Source: DAMCAP01 sp964369265 (GTDB lineage: Bacteria > Bacillota > Clostridia > Oscillospirales > Ruminococcaceae). From it: a stretch of DNA of 64,000 nt. The notes beneath the pieces are model-generated. The model worked only from the letters and a program-made list of their open reading frames with translations. It made no database searches and was not told where the DNA came from. The translations under genes and the position numbers were made by a program. Each line of letters opens with the position of its first letter. The first letter of the stretch is position 1. Positions 27,934-36,567 of the stretch are shown here, piece by piece. The DNA is taken from NCBI GenBank assembly GCA_964369265.1, contig CAYJEV010000001.1, positions 1 through 64,000 of the forward strand, written 5' to 3'.

Positions 27934-28665
27934 ATGAGAGATTATGGTATTGAACTTAAAAATAGGGTAGCCTTTATAAAAAAAGTAGTTGAAGATGCTG
28001 GGGTTGAGGGGATAGTTTTTGGCAACAGTGGCGGAAAAGATAGCGCTTTAGTCGGTATACTCTGCAAGATGGCTTGCGAAAACACAGTTGGAATTATCAT
28101 GCCTTGTGGTTCTGGGCGAAACTATAAGGAAGATAAGCAAGATGCTGAGAGTGTTGCAAATAAGTTTAATATAGAAATTAGAATTGTTGATTTGAAACAA
28201 AGCTTTGAAGAAGTTAAAAAAGCAGTATCAAATGCAACAACTTTAAATGGCATAGCGACAACCAACATAGCTCCTCGCCTAAGAATGACAACACTATATG
28301 CTATTGCTGCTAGTGAAAACAGGCTTGTTGCAGGAACTGGCAACAAGAGCGAAGGGCATATGGGTTACTTCACTAAGTTTGGAGATGGTGGACATGACTT
28401 TAACCCTATTTCTGACTTAACAGTAACTGAAATATTCGAGTTCTTGAGATATTTAGAAGCTCCTATCTCTATTATTGAAAAAGCTCCTTCTGCTGGTTTG
28501 TTTGATGGTCAAACTGACGAGCTTGAAATGGGAGTTAGCTATGCTGCGATTGATAAATACTTAAGTGGTGAACAAGTTACTGAGCAAGAGAAGGTTATTA
28601 TTGAAAGATACCACAATAGAAGCCATCATAAGAGAAGAATGCCTCTTAAGTTCGCAGAAAATTAA
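27934..28665 (+). CDS. nadE: NAD synthetase, ammonia-dependent
   Basis: NadE, 243 residues, converts nicotinate adenine dinucleotide to NAD with ATP and ammonia. The pyrophosphatase loop SGGKDS is at residues 32-37; GTGNKSEGHMGYFTKFGDGG and the C-terminal RYHNRSHHKRRMP are typical. There is no glutaminase domain, so it is the short form. ATG 27934 follows AAAGGAGCGGGG. With NadD at 16.5 kb the window holds the last two steps of NAD synthesis. Confidence 0.95.
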   Translation: MRDYGIELKNRVAFIKKVVEDAGVEGIVFGNSGGKDSALVGILCKMACENTVGIIMPCGSGRNYKEDKQDAESVANKFNIEIRIVDLKQSFEEVKKAVSNATTLNGIATTNIAPRLRMTTLYAIAASENRLVAGTGNKSEGHMGYFTKFGDGGHDFNPISDLTVTEIFEFLRYLEAPISIIEKAPSAGLFDGQTDELEMGVSYAAIDKYLSGEQVTEQEKVIIERYHNRSHHKRRMPLKFAEN

Positions 28666-28666
28666 C

Positions 28667-28695
28667 TTGACTTTTTAAGTAAAATGCTGTAGTAT
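28667..28695 (+). promoter_or_regulatory. Promoter of the cobalamin-riboswitch operon
   Basis: TTGACT (28667-28672), 17-base spacer, TAGTAT (28690-28695), starting about 10 bases before the conserved riboswitch region. Confidence 0.5.
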
Positions 28696-28703
28696 TATAA
28701 AGC

Positions 28704-28860
28704 TATCGGTTGCTTAACTGCAATAATAGGGAATTAGGTGAGAATCCTAAACAGTCCTGCTGGCGTATTGACTAGTTATCTTTAATATACCACTGAGCCT
28801 TAGCTTGGGAAGGTGAAGATAATGCTTGATGTCTAAGTCGTAAGACCTGCCGATGCTTAA
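28704..28860 (+). promoter_or_regulatory. Cobalamin riboswitch
   Basis: Conserved B12-box elements appear in order: AGGGAATTAGGTGAGAATCC (about 28728-28746), CAGTCCTGCTGGCG (about 28752), CACTGAGCC, TGGGAAGGTGAAGA, and AAGTCGTAAGACCTGCC (about 28835-28851). A 6-bp hairpin (TGTCTA/TAGACA) and then a terminator at 28931-28961 follow, so high cobalamin should stop transcription before the importer genes. Confidence 0.9.
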
Positions 28861-28930
28861 TTCAACACTGTCTACAGGATATAGACATGAATTGTCAAAT
28901 GCAGCCTTATGCTATATTTCAATTTTTACT

Positions 28931-28961
28931 ACTCCTGTCTTTAGGCAGGAGTTTATTTTTT
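28931..28961 (+). terminator. Riboswitch expression-platform terminator
   Basis: ACTCCTGTC (28931-28939) pairs with GGCAGGAGT (28944-28952) over a TTTA loop, followed by TTATTTTTT. It ends 14 bases before the lipoprotein start and must be bypassed for expression. Confidence 0.85.
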
Positions 28962-28974
28962 GAGGAGAAAAACT

Positions 28975-29955
28975 ATGAAAAAAATCCTAGTGTGCCTATT
29001 GGCATCAATGACCATCATGAGCTTAACAGCTTGTCAGGAGACAGGGGCTTCTTCTGAAGTAGCTAGCGAGGCGGTAGCCAGCTCTGAGGTAGCAAGCTCT
29101 GAGGCTGTAACTGAGGAAGTAGACACAGTTATTGACCTAGCTGGAAATGAAATTACTTTACCAGCTGAAGTAGATAAGATTATATCCCTAGCGCCATCAA
29201 ACACAGAAGTTATTGTTGGGCTTGGCAAGGCTGATATGCTTGTAGCAGTAGACAAATACTCTGCTGAAGTTGAAGGCGTTGCTGAAGGCCTACCACTATT
29301 TGATATAATGACACCAGACACAGAGCAGATTATTGCAATGGGTGCAGACATCATTCTAACAACAGGGATGAGCAATTCTGATGGTAACGATGTATTTAAG
29401 CCACTAACTGATGCTGGTGTGCTAGTTATTACAATCCCATCTGCTGCAAGCATTGATGAGATATACAAGACTATTGAGCTAATTGGCGATGTTACTAACA
29501 CAGAAGACAAAGCAGCAACGATGGTAACTGACATGAAAACTGAAATTGAAGCAATAAGAGCAAAATCAACTGATATTGCAGAAAAGAAAACAGTATATTT
29601 TGAGGTTGCTCCAGGAAGTAACTTATACAGCTTAGGAAACGGCACTTTCATCAATGAGATGATCGAAGTTGTTGGTTGTGTTAATGTATTTGCTGATCAA
29701 GAAGGCTGGCTTCCAATTTCTGAAGAGGCTGTTATTGACTCTAACCCTGATATTATAATGTCCAAGGCTGGTTACATTGAAGATCCTGTTGCAGACATCC
29801 TTGCAAGAGCTAACTGGGGAAGCATAACAGCTATTAAAAATGGAGATGTTTATTATATTGATGAGGCTTCTAGCTCTCGTGGTAGCCAAAACATCATTAA
29901 GGCATTAAAAGAGATGGCTGTTGCAGCTTACCCAGAGATTTACACAGCTGAATAA
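28975..29955 (+). CDS. ABC transporter substrate-binding lipoprotein (BtuF-like)
   Basis: A 326-residue lipoprotein with signal peptide MKKILVCLLASMTIM and lipobox SLTAC, so the mature protein is anchored by its cysteine at about residue 21. A Ser/Ala/Glu-rich linker follows, then a helical-backbone binding domain of the BtuF/FepB class (IDLAGNEITLPAEVDKIISL; SLAPSNTEVIVGLG). The B12 riboswitch immediately upstream makes cobalamin or a cobinamide the likely ligand. Start ATG 28975 has GAGGAG seven bases upstream; the TTG at 28960 lies in the terminator T run. It overlaps the permease gene by one base. Confidence 0.88.
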   Translation: MKKILVCLLASMTIMSLTACQETGASSEVASEAVASSEVASSEAVTEEVDTVIDLAGNEITLPAEVDKIISLAPSNTEVIVGLGKADMLVAVDKYSAEVEGVAEGLPLFDIMTPDTEQIIAMGADIILTTGMSNSDGNDVFKPLTDAGVLVITIPSAASIDEIYKTIELIGDVTNTEDKAATMVTDMKTEIEAIRAKSTDIAEKKTVYFEVAPGSNLYSLGNGTFINEMIEVVGCVNVFADQEGWLPISEEAVIDSNPDIIMSKAGYIEDPVADILARANWGSITAIKNGDVYYIDEASSSRGSQNIIKALKEMAVAAYPEIYTAE

Positions 29956-30968
29956 TGAAGACTAAAAATCTGTTTTTGCTGTTAATTCTTTCTTTTATAT
30001 GCATAGTATTAGCCATTGGTATAGGAAGTGTGTTTATTCATCCGGTGGATGTATTTAAAATCATAACAAACTATCTTTTCAATATTAACTATACAGAAAT
30101 GCCTATAGAATCGCATACTGTTATTTTAACTCAAATCAGATTGCCTCGTGTTGCTCTTGCCTTTGTGGTGGGAGCAATGCTTGCAATTAGTGGTTCTGTT
30201 ATGCAGTCAGTTTTGAGGAATCCTCTTGCTTCATCCTACACCTTAGGTATATCCTCAGGCTCGGCAGTTGGAGCGAGTATAGCGATATTATTTGGCTTTT
30301 CTTTCTTTGGGAATTTAACTTTGCCATTCTTTGGGCTTACATTTGGTCTTGGGACAGTTTTGCTAGCTGTTGGAATTGCCAACAGGCTTGATGGTAGCCT
30401 TAGCAACACAACCATAATACTAATTGGTATGGCATTCTCAATGTTTGCAAATGGAATGATAGCCTTTATTATTGCCTTTGATGACACAACTGCTCAACAA
30501 GTGACTTTTTGGCAGATGGGTAGCTTTGCGCTAAAAGATTGGTCACATCCTAGAATATTATTGCCAGTCCTGATTATTGGTTTATGTATTGCGCTATATT
30601 TTTCAAAAGAAATGGATATACTAACTTTTGGTGAAGAGCATGCTCAGGTTAGTGGAGTTAATGTAGTGTCAATAAAATGGGTGCTACTACTATTAAGTGC
30701 AACCTTAACTGGTTTTGCTGTATCTATGTCTGGTGTTATCGGTTTTGTTGATTTATTTACACCACATATTGCAAGAAGGGTATTTGGCTCTAATCATAGA
30801 TATTCCATACCAACAGCTGCTATCATGGGTGGTGTGTTTATGTGCTTATGCGATTTGATTGCCAGAAATATAGTCGCACCAATCGAGCTTCCAATAGGCG
30901 CAGTAACTTCAACAATAGGCGCACCTTTCTTTATATATCTATACTTTAAGGGGAGGGCATCTAAATGA
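29955..30968 (+). CDS. ABC importer permease, FecCD/BtuC family
   Basis: A 337-residue, roughly ten-span membrane permease of the type II importer class. Family stretches: RLPRVALAFVVGAMLAISG, GSVMQSVLRNPLASSYTLGISSG (here split at its start), and VIGFVDLFTPHIARR near the C-terminal ATPase-coupling loop. It starts on the last base of the lipoprotein stop and overlaps the ATPase by four bases, so the three subunits are translated as a unit. Probable vitamin B12 uptake, from the riboswitch. Confidence 0.9.
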   Translation: MKTKNLFLLLILSFICIVLAIGIGSVFIHPVDVFKIITNYLFNINYTEMPIESHTVILTQIRLPRVALAFVVGAMLAISGSVMQSVLRNPLASSYTLGISSGSAVGASIAILFGFSFFGNLTLPFFGLTFGLGTVLLAVGIANRLDGSLSNTTIILIGMAFSMFANGMIAFIIAFDDTTAQQVTFWQMGSFALKDWSHPRILLPVLIIGLCIALYFSKEMDILTFGEEHAQVSGVNVVSIKWVLLLLSATLTGFAVSMSGVIGFVDLFTPHIARRVFGSNHRYSIPTAAIMGGVFMCLCDLIARNIVAPIELPIGAVTSTIGAPFFIYLYFKGRASK

Positions 30969-31726
30969 TAGAAGTTAAAAACATATGCGCAGGCTATGAT
31001 AGGGGAGATGTTCTCCACGATGTTTCTTTTTCTGTTAGTGATGGCGAGCATTTATCTATTATAGGACCAAATGGTTGTGGCAAAACAACACTTCTTAGAG
31101 TTATCGCTAATGTTATCCCATTTAAAGGCGAAGTGCTTATAGATGGCGTTTCTATTAGGGATATGAACAGAAGGGAGCTTGCCAATAAAGTAGCTCTCCT
31201 TAGCCAAATGACAAACATCTTCTTTAACTATACAGTTAAAGATACTGTGTTAATGGGAAGATATGCAAAGCAGTCAAAATCCTTTTTAAGTGGTTACTCT
31301 GCTAATGATTATGAGATAGTTGATAATATTCTTGAAAAGTTAGGGCTTAAAGAACTTGCTAATAAAACCATAATGACATTGTCTGGAGGTCAACTACAAA
31401 GGGTAATGTTAGCGAAAATTCTAGCACAACAACCTGACATTATTCTCTTAGACGAGCCAACTAATCATCTGGATTTGTATTTTCAAATTGAGCTGATTGA
31501 TTTTATTAAAGAGTGGGCAAGAGAGAGCGATAAGACAGTTATTGGTGTTTTACACGATATTAGCCTTGCAACAAGGCTCTCAAAGAATACTTTACTCATG
31601 AAAAACGGTAAAAAAATTGCCTTTGGAGCTATTAGAAAAGAAATATCTGATGATATATTAAAAGATGTATATAATATAGATGTAGCTTCATATATGAAGT
31701 CTTCTCTTAGTCTTTGGGAAGATTAA
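30965..31726 (+). CDS. ABC importer ATPase (BtuD/FepC-like)
   Basis: A 253-residue ATP-binding subunit. Walker A GPNGCGKTTL near residue 34, signature LSGGQLQRVMLAKIL near 140, Walker B IILLDEPTNHLD near 160 and the switch histidine in GVLHDISLA. It closes the B12-regulated operon; a convergent bidirectional terminator separates it from spo0A. Confidence 0.93.
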   Translation: MIEVKNICAGYDRGDVLHDVSFSVSDGEHLSIIGPNGCGKTTLLRVIANVIPFKGEVLIDGVSIRDMNRRELANKVALLSQMTNIFFNYTVKDTVLMGRYAKQSKSFLSGYSANDYEIVDNILEKLGLKELANKTIMTLSGGQLQRVMLAKILAQQPDIILLDEPTNHLDLYFQIELIDFIKEWARESDKTVIGVLHDISLATRLSKNTLLMKNGKKIAFGAIRKEISDDILKDVYNIDVASYMKSSLSLWED

Positions 31727-31767
31727 AAAAGCTGTTTCACCTCGAAAATGAAGTGAAACAGCTTTTT
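31726..31767. terminator. Bidirectional terminator between the ABC operon and spo0A
   Basis: A 15-bp perfect stem, AAAAAGCTGTTTCAC (31726-31740) with GTGAAACAGCTTTTT (31753-31767). A run of T closes it on either strand, so it can end both convergent transcripts. Confidence 0.88.
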
Positions 31768-31770
31768 GTG

Positions 31771-32538
31771 TTAGATAATCATCTTTTTTCTTAAACGTAG
31801 TCTAAGTCTATCAGCAATTTGTGCTATGAACTCAGAATTAGTAGGCTTGCCTTTGTCGTTTTGGATTGTGTATCCAAAATAGGAATCAAGCACATCAACA
31901 TTTCCTCTGTCCCAAGCTACTTCAATCGCATGTCTAATAGCTCTTTCAACTCTTGAAGATGTTGTGTTATAAGCTTTAGCAACAGTTGGGTAAAGTTCCT
32001 TAGTAACAGAATTCAAAATATCTGGTGTTTTAATACCAAGAGTTATTGATTCTCTTAGGTAATGGTAGCCCTTAATATGAGCTGGTACACCAATATCGTG
32101 AATTACATTTGTGATGACTTCCTCAATAGATAAGCTGTCATCAAGCTTTTTGGAAATGTCTAGCGTGTCAATCAACTCGCAAGTTCTCTCAGCAACATTT
32201 TCTGCGCTGATTGGTTTAAGTAGAATGTAGCTTGCGCCTCTTTGGATAAGCTCTCTTCTAAAATCAGAAGCCTCATCTGTAGATAGGATTACAAACTTAC
32301 ATCTTGGTATCAGCCCAGTTTTTTTAGCGGCTGATAGCACACCAAAAGCATCTAGCTTTGGCATGAAGAGATCCATTAGGACAGCTAAAGGCTGATGCTC
32401 ATTAGCTAAGCTAAGAAGGATTTCTCCGTCATTAGGACATACAACAGTTTCTAGTCCTCTTTTGGCAAACTCTTTTGACACTAACTCAGAAAAGCTTGCA
32501 CCATCATCTAATAAAAGTATTTTTCGCCCAGAATGCAT
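31771..32538 (-). CDS. spo0A: Sporulation master regulator Spo0A
   Basis: Spo0A, 255 residues. The receiver domain has the acidic pair Asp11/Asp12, the phosphorylated Asp56 in [10 protein letters not shown], Thr87 and Lys108. The DNA-binding effector domain carries the family hallmark [18 protein letters not shown] and later [21 protein letters not shown] precedes the ATG. It stands alone: spoIVB, its usual neighbour, is not seen. Its presence implies sporulation or a retained Spo0A regulon. Confidence 0.97.
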   Translation of the reverse strand: MHSGRKILLLDDGASFSELVSKEFAKRGLETVVCPNDGEILLSLANEHQPLAVLMDLFMPKLDAFGVLSAAKKTGLIPRCKFVILSTDEASDFRRELIQRGASYILLKPISAENVAERTCELIDTLDISKKLDDSLSIEEVITNVIHDIGVPAHIKGYHYLRESITLGIKTPDILNSVTKELYPTVAKAYNTTSSRVERAIRHAIEVAWDRGNVDVLDSYFGYTIQNDKGKPTNSEFIAQIADRLRLRLRKKMII

Positions 32539-32584
32539 AATGTTCCTCCAACATCATTTTTTTAGTGTTATCACTATGCTGTAA

Positions 32585-32613
32585 ATATTACCATACTATT
32601 TAGCAAATTGCAA
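32585..32613 (-). promoter_or_regulatory. Promoter of spo0A
   Basis: On the minus strand, TTGCAA (32613-32608), a 17-base spacer and TAATAT (32590-32585), about 45 bases before the spo0A start. Confidence 0.55.
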
Positions 32614-32616
32614 GGC

Positions 32617-32640
32617 TTTTTGGAAAATAATTTCCAAAAA
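32617..32640. promoter_or_regulatory. Perfect palindrome upstream of spo0A, possible operator
   Basis: TTTTTGGAAA (32617-32626) and TTTCCAAAAA (32631-32640) separated by ATAA, just upstream of the spo0A -35. Neither strand has a T run after it, so an operator is more likely than a terminator. Confidence 0.4.
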
Positions 32641-32714
32641 TTGGTAAAAGTTAAATTGCAACAGTGATGTACTCGCATTGTATCACCTTATAACAATTTA
32701 TGCAACATGATTTA

Positions 32715-32731
32715 AGTCGAATAATGTCGAG
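32715..32731 (+). promoter_or_regulatory. Two Spo0A-box-like sites
   Basis: AGTCGAA (32715-32721) and TGTCGAG (32725-32731), each one mismatch from the TGTCGAA core of the 0A box and spaced exactly one helical turn apart. They lie between the divergent spo0A and GNAT promoters and could mediate Spo0A autoregulation. Confidence 0.45.
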
Positions 32732-32761
32732 CAACTAAAAAAAACATAAAATTTCGCCATC

Positions 32762-32790
32762 TTGCAAAAATGTTTGAAATGTAGTATTAT
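32762..32790 (+). promoter_or_regulatory. Promoter of the GNAT-murE operon
   Basis: TTGCAA (32762-32767), 17-base spacer, TATTAT (32785-32790), about 57 bases before the GNAT start. Confidence 0.6.
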
Positions 32791-32846
32791 TTAAAAATGG
32801 ATAATAGAAACTAAAGTTTATCATAATATATAGAAAGAGGTATAAC

Positions 32847-33275
32847 ATGTATAGAAAAATTTCATGTATCGGTAAGGGAGAAGCTTTTGATTTAGCTTCC
32901 AAAATAAGAACAGATGTATTTATGACTGAGCAAGGGTTTGATAATGAGTTTGACAATTTAGATGAAAAAAGCCTTCATGTAGTTATTTTAGATGGAGCAA
33001 CACCAATAGCAACTGCAAGGGCATATAATAACGATGGTGAAACATTATATCATATAGGCAGAGTTGCAGTTAACAAAAGTTATAGAAATAAAGGGCTGGG
33101 CAATATAGTAATGGCAGCTATTGAAGAGGAGCTTTTGGCTATGGGTGTAAAAGAAGTAGTGCTTTCTGCTCAGTGTACTGTTGAAGGTTTTTACAAAAAG
33201 AGAGGCTATTGCTCATATGGAGAAGTATATCTTGATGAGCATTGTCCACATATTGATATGAAGAAGGTGCTTTAG
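32847..33275 (+). CDS. GNAT family N-acetyltransferase
   Basis: A 142-residue single-domain acetyltransferase of the ElaA/YjcF type. The acetyl-CoA site is HIGRVAVNKSYRNKGLGNIV, near residues 70-90, followed by the VVLSAQCTVEGFYKKRGY segment typical of this family. Substrate unknown. It heads a probable operon with murE (3-base gap) and a FemAB-type gene, which hints at, but does not prove, a cell-wall role. Confidence 0.85.
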   Translation: MYRKISCIGKGEAFDLASKIRTDVFMTEQGFDNEFDNLDEKSLHVVILDGATPIATARAYNNDGETLYHIGRVAVNKSYRNKGLGNIVMAAIEEELLAMGVKEVVLSAQCTVEGFYKKRGYCSYGEVYLDEHCPHIDMKKVL

Positions 33276-33278
33276 AAG

Positions 33279-34784
33279 ATGAGTGAAATAAGCCTTAATT
33301 TAATAGCAGAAAAACTAAAAGAAGCTGGTTTGTTTATAGAGTTAAAGGGGAGTGTATCGGATATAAAAATCGAGACTACCTCTTTTGACTCAAGAGAAGC
33401 TCTTGCTGGCTGTTTATTTATATGTAAGGGGCAGGCGTTTAAAGAAAGCTTCCTTGATAGCGCAATAAATAATGGTGCTGTAGCTTATATTTCTGAGGTA
33501 GATTATGGAAAAGAAATTCCAGCAATAATTGTTAGCGATATAAGAAAAGCAATGGCTATATCTTCAATGATTGTGTATAATTATCCACACAACTCTTTAA
33601 AGACAATAGGTTTAACTGGCACAAAAGGAAAAACCACAACCTCTTATTTCATACACAACATTTTAAATAAGCACTATAACAAAAAAACTGGCTTACTTTC
33701 TTCGGTTGCAGTTTGCGTTGGAGAGAGGGAATATGAGGCGCATTTAACAACACCTGAATCTCCAGAGCTTCAAAAGTTGCTGGCTGAAATGGTAGCCTAT
33801 GATCAAAAAGCGGTTACTATGGAAGTTTCTTCCCAAGCCTATCTTATGAATAGGGTAGATGGAATGACTTTTGATTATGGTGTGTTTTTAAATGTTGGAG
33901 AGGATCATATTGGGCCTTTGGAGCATGTCGACTTTGAAGATTATTTAAGCTGCAAGTTAAAGTTTGTTGAGAACTGCAAGACTATGGTTATAAATGCAGA
34001 CACTGATTATTTTGATAGAATAAAGGCTGTTGCTGATAAGCATTGCGAAAATGTTATAACCTTTGGGGATAAAGGAAGTGCGGATTACATTATCTCTAAT
34101 GTACAGAAGCTGCAATTGGGATTTGAATTTGAGCTAACTTATAAAGGCATCACAGAGGAATATGAAATAACAATGCCAGGCAGATTTAACATTGAGAATT
34201 CAGTTGCCGCTATTATCATCTCAAAGCAGATAGGAGCATCATATGAAGATATAATCTTAGGGCTTAAAGAAACGAAGGTTATGGGCAGAATGAATTTATT
34301 TGAGGGCAAGGATATTACCATCATAGTAGACTATGCTCATAACTATGTTAGCTTTAAAAAACTATATGAATCAGTAAAGCTTGATTACCCTAATAGACGA
34401 GTTACAGTATTGTTTGGATGTCCTGGCGGTAAAGCTCATTTAAGAAGGCGTGATATTGGAATGCTTTCTGGAGAGTATGCAGATTATATTTATATAACTG
34501 CAGAAGACCCACAATATGAAGAAGTTCTAAATATTTGCGAAGATATAGCAAATTTCGTCAAGCCATATAACAAGCCTTATGAAATAATTGAAGACAGGGA
34601 AACTGCTGTTAGAAAGGCTATCGCTGAAGCGAAAGCTGGAGATGTTCTGCTTTTAACTGGCAAGGGAGAAGAGTTCTATCAAAAAGTTAGGGGAGAATAT
34701 GTCTATTATGCCTCTGATTTCGAGCTTGCGAAGGAATGCCTAGAAATACGAGATAGCGAGGTAAGCCATGCCTTTATTAAATAA
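33279..34784 (+). CDS. murE: UDP-MurNAc-tripeptide synthetase, MurE family
   Basis: MurE-type Mur ligase, 501 residues, adds the third amino acid to UDP-MurNAc-L-Ala-D-Glu. P-loop GTKGKTTTSYF near residue 113; the carbamylated-lysine region is SCKLKFVENC; C-terminal domain has VDYAHNYVSF and FGCPGGKAHLRRRDIG. The substrate-selecting DNPR motif of meso-DAP enzymes is replaced by EDPQ (residues 409-412), so lysine, ornithine or another residue is more likely. A FemAB-type transferase follows with a 17-base overlap, which also fits a branched, non-DAP peptide. Confidence 0.9.
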   Translation: MSEISLNLIAEKLKEAGLFIELKGSVSDIKIETTSFDSREALAGCLFICKGQAFKESFLDSAINNGAVAYISEVDYGKEIPAIIVSDIRKAMAISSMIVYNYPHNSLKTIGLTGTKGKTTTSYFIHNILNKHYNKKTGLLSSVAVCVGEREYEAHLTTPESPELQKLLAEMVAYDQKAVTMEVSSQAYLMNRVDGMTFDYGVFLNVGEDHIGPLEHVDFEDYLSCKLKFVENCKTMVINADTDYFDRIKAVADKHCENVITFGDKGSADYIISNVQKLQLGFEFELTYKGITEEYEITMPGRFNIENSVAAIIISKQIGASYEDIILGLKETKVMGRMNLFEGKDITIIVDYAHNYVSFKKLYESVKLDYPNRRVTVLFGCPGGKAHLRRRDIGMLSGEYADYIYITAEDPQYEEVLNICEDIANFVKPYNKPYEIIEDRETAVRKAIAEAKAGDVLLLTGKGEEFYQKVRGEYVYYASDFELAKECLEIRDSEVSHAFIK

Positions 34785-35823
34785 AAATGATGTTAAGGAG
34801 CTTGAGGAGTATTCATTATTTCTTGAAACAAGTCCGTATTCTAACACAACTCAATCTATTTTTTGGGCAAAGCTTAAATGGGAATGGAACTATGAGGGTG
34901 TTTTTGTTAAAAGAGATGGCGAAATTGTAGCTGCTGTAACTGTGCTGATAAAGAAAATAGGTCCTTTTAGTATGATGTATGCACCAAAAGGCCCAGTATG
35001 TGACATAAGCGACTTGTCATTATTAAAAGAGCTTAAGCTAGAAATAGACAAGCTTGCTAAAATGAAAAAAGCTTTTTTATTCACTTGCGACCCAGAAGTT
35101 TCGTTCAATCAAGATATAATAGATGCATTTGTTAGTCTTGGATTTACTGCTAAAAATAGGGGTTGCAGCAAGGATGAGCTAATTCAGCCGCGTTTTAATA
35201 TGATGCTCAACATCAAAGATAAAACAGAAGATGAGCTTATGGCTAGCTTTAATGAGAAAACCCGCTATAATATCAGATATGCAAAGAGAAAGGGCGTTGA
35301 GGTTAGATATTCTCGAAGCGATGAAGATATAAAGAAGTTCCATGAAATATCTGAAATTACAGCCATTAGAGATAAGATAACTTGCAGAAGCCTTCAATAC
35401 TTTAAGGTTATGAGAGATGTATTTCCAGAGCAATATCTAAGGGTTTACACAGCCGAACATGAAGGTGAGGCTTTATCTGGTGCTATAGCTATATGCTATG
35501 GGAAAAAGATGTGGTATATATATGGAGCAAGCTCAAATAACAAGCGCAACTTAATGCCTAACCATTTAATGCAGTGGGAGATGATTAAGTGGGGGCTTGA
35601 GAATGGTTGTGAAGTTTATGATTTTGGTGGAGTGTTTGAGCTATCAAAAGAGAATGGCTTATATCGTTTCAAAGAGGGTTTTTGCAGAGAAGAAGGTTTG
35701 ATGGAGCTTGTTGGTGAGTTTGAATTTATATACAACAAAACTCTATACAACTTATTTACAAAGGCTGTGCCAAAAATCAGAGGAATAAGAAGGAAAATAG
35801 CTATACGCAAACAATCGAAATAA
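34768..35823 (+). CDS. FemAB/FemX-family peptidyltransferase
   Basis: A 351-residue protein of the FemXAB family, which uses aminoacyl-tRNA to attach amino acids to the third residue of the peptidoglycan stem. Two GNAT-like folds are visible: the first with FSMMYAPKGPVCD, the second with MWYIYGASSNNKRNLMPNHL and CEVYDFGGVF, plus GLYRFKEGF near the end. A basic C-terminal tail may touch membrane or tRNA. It overlaps murE by 17 bases. The amino acid added cannot be read from sequence. Confidence 0.88.
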   Translation: MPLLNKNDVKELEEYSLFLETSPYSNTTQSIFWAKLKWEWNYEGVFVKRDGEIVAAVTVLIKKIGPFSMMYAPKGPVCDISDLSLLKELKLEIDKLAKMKKAFLFTCDPEVSFNQDIIDAFVSLGFTAKNRGCSKDELIQPRFNMMLNIKDKTEDELMASFNEKTRYNIRYAKRKGVEVRYSRSDEDIKKFHEISEITAIRDKITCRSLQYFKVMRDVFPEQYLRVYTAEHEGEALSGAIAICYGKKMWYIYGASSNNKRNLMPNHLMQWEMIKWGLENGCEVYDFGGVFELSKENGLYRFKEGFCREEGLMELVGEFEFIYNKTLYNLFTKAVPKIRGIRRKIAIRKQSK

Positions 35824-35827
35824 ACTT

Positions 35828-35856
35828 TAAAGCTGTTGCAGTTTGTGACAGCTTTA
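35828..35856 (+). terminator. Stem-loop after the FemAB-type gene
   Basis: TAAAGCTGT (35828-35836) with ACAGCTTTA (35848-35856), a 9-bp stem without a solid T run. Possible weak terminator before the HAD gene. Confidence 0.45.
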
Positions 35857-35918
35857 TGCTTTACTTATAGTTAACTATGTGATAGAATAAGGAGTAATAA
35901 TTTATTGGAGGTTAGAGT

Positions 35919-36554
35919 ATGAAAGCAGCTATATTTGATATGGATGGTACACTTATAGATTCAATGTGGGTGTGGCAGAAAACAGACGAAACTTATTCAG
36001 AGCGTAAGGGCATTACTTTAACTGAAGAAGAACACAAACTAATTGCTGTAATGACCTTTGATGAAGTTCCTGTATACTTAAAGGAGAAATATAATATTGA
36101 AGATGATATCCAAAAAATGAAGGATGATATTATGAATATCGCCCTTGAACTGTTTGATGAGAGGGTAGTTTTTAAGGATGGAGTACTTGATTATATTAAA
36201 ATGCTAAAAGATGAGGGAGTTAAAACTGCTATTGCGACAGCTTCAACCAATGAATTTGTTAATATAGTGCTTGATAAATGTGGTTCAAGAGAGCTTTTTG
36301 ATGTTGTTTTGACTTCATATGACATTAAGAGTAGCAAAAGAGAAAGCTCAGAGATATACGATAAGTGCTGCGCTTTGTTAGGAACTTCAAAGTCAGATTG
36401 TGTTGTGTTTGAAGATGCTTTTCATGCTGCTAAAACTGCGAAAAAGGCAGGGTATTATGTAATAGGTGTGCATGATGAACATAATCTTCAAGATAGAGAA
36501 GAGTTTAACTTAACTTGCGATAAAGTTATTGATAGCTGGAGAGAGCTAATGTAA
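35919..36554 (+). CDS. HAD-family hydrolase, phosphoglucomutase-like
   Basis: A 211-residue haloacid-dehalogenase phosphatase. Motif I is FDMDGTLIDSM at residues 5-15, motif II TAIATASTN near 104, motif III KSSKRESSEIY and motif IV VVFEDAFHAA near 163. A helical cap lies between motif I and II, as in beta-phosphoglucomutase-like subfamily members. The substrate is probably a small phosphate ester but is not identifiable. TTGGAGG precedes ATG 35919. recD2 starts 13 bases after its stop. Confidence 0.88.
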   Translation: MKAAIFDMDGTLIDSMWVWQKTDETYSERKGITLTEEEHKLIAVMTFDEVPVYLKEKYNIEDDIQKMKDDIMNIALELFDERVVFKDGVLDYIKMLKDEGVKTAIATASTNEFVNIVLDKCGSRELFDVVLTSYDIKSSKRESSEIYDKCCALLGTSKSDCVVFEDAFHAAKTAKKAGYYVIGVHDEHNLQDREEFNLTCDKVIDSWRELM

Positions 36555-36567
36555 AGGGGGGAGTCAG

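Noticed and set aside
29034..29654. 206-residue antisense ORF on the minus strand
   Set aside because: Low-complexity Ser/Thr/Ile-rich shadow of the BtuF-like gene with no ribosome binding site or recognisable domain.
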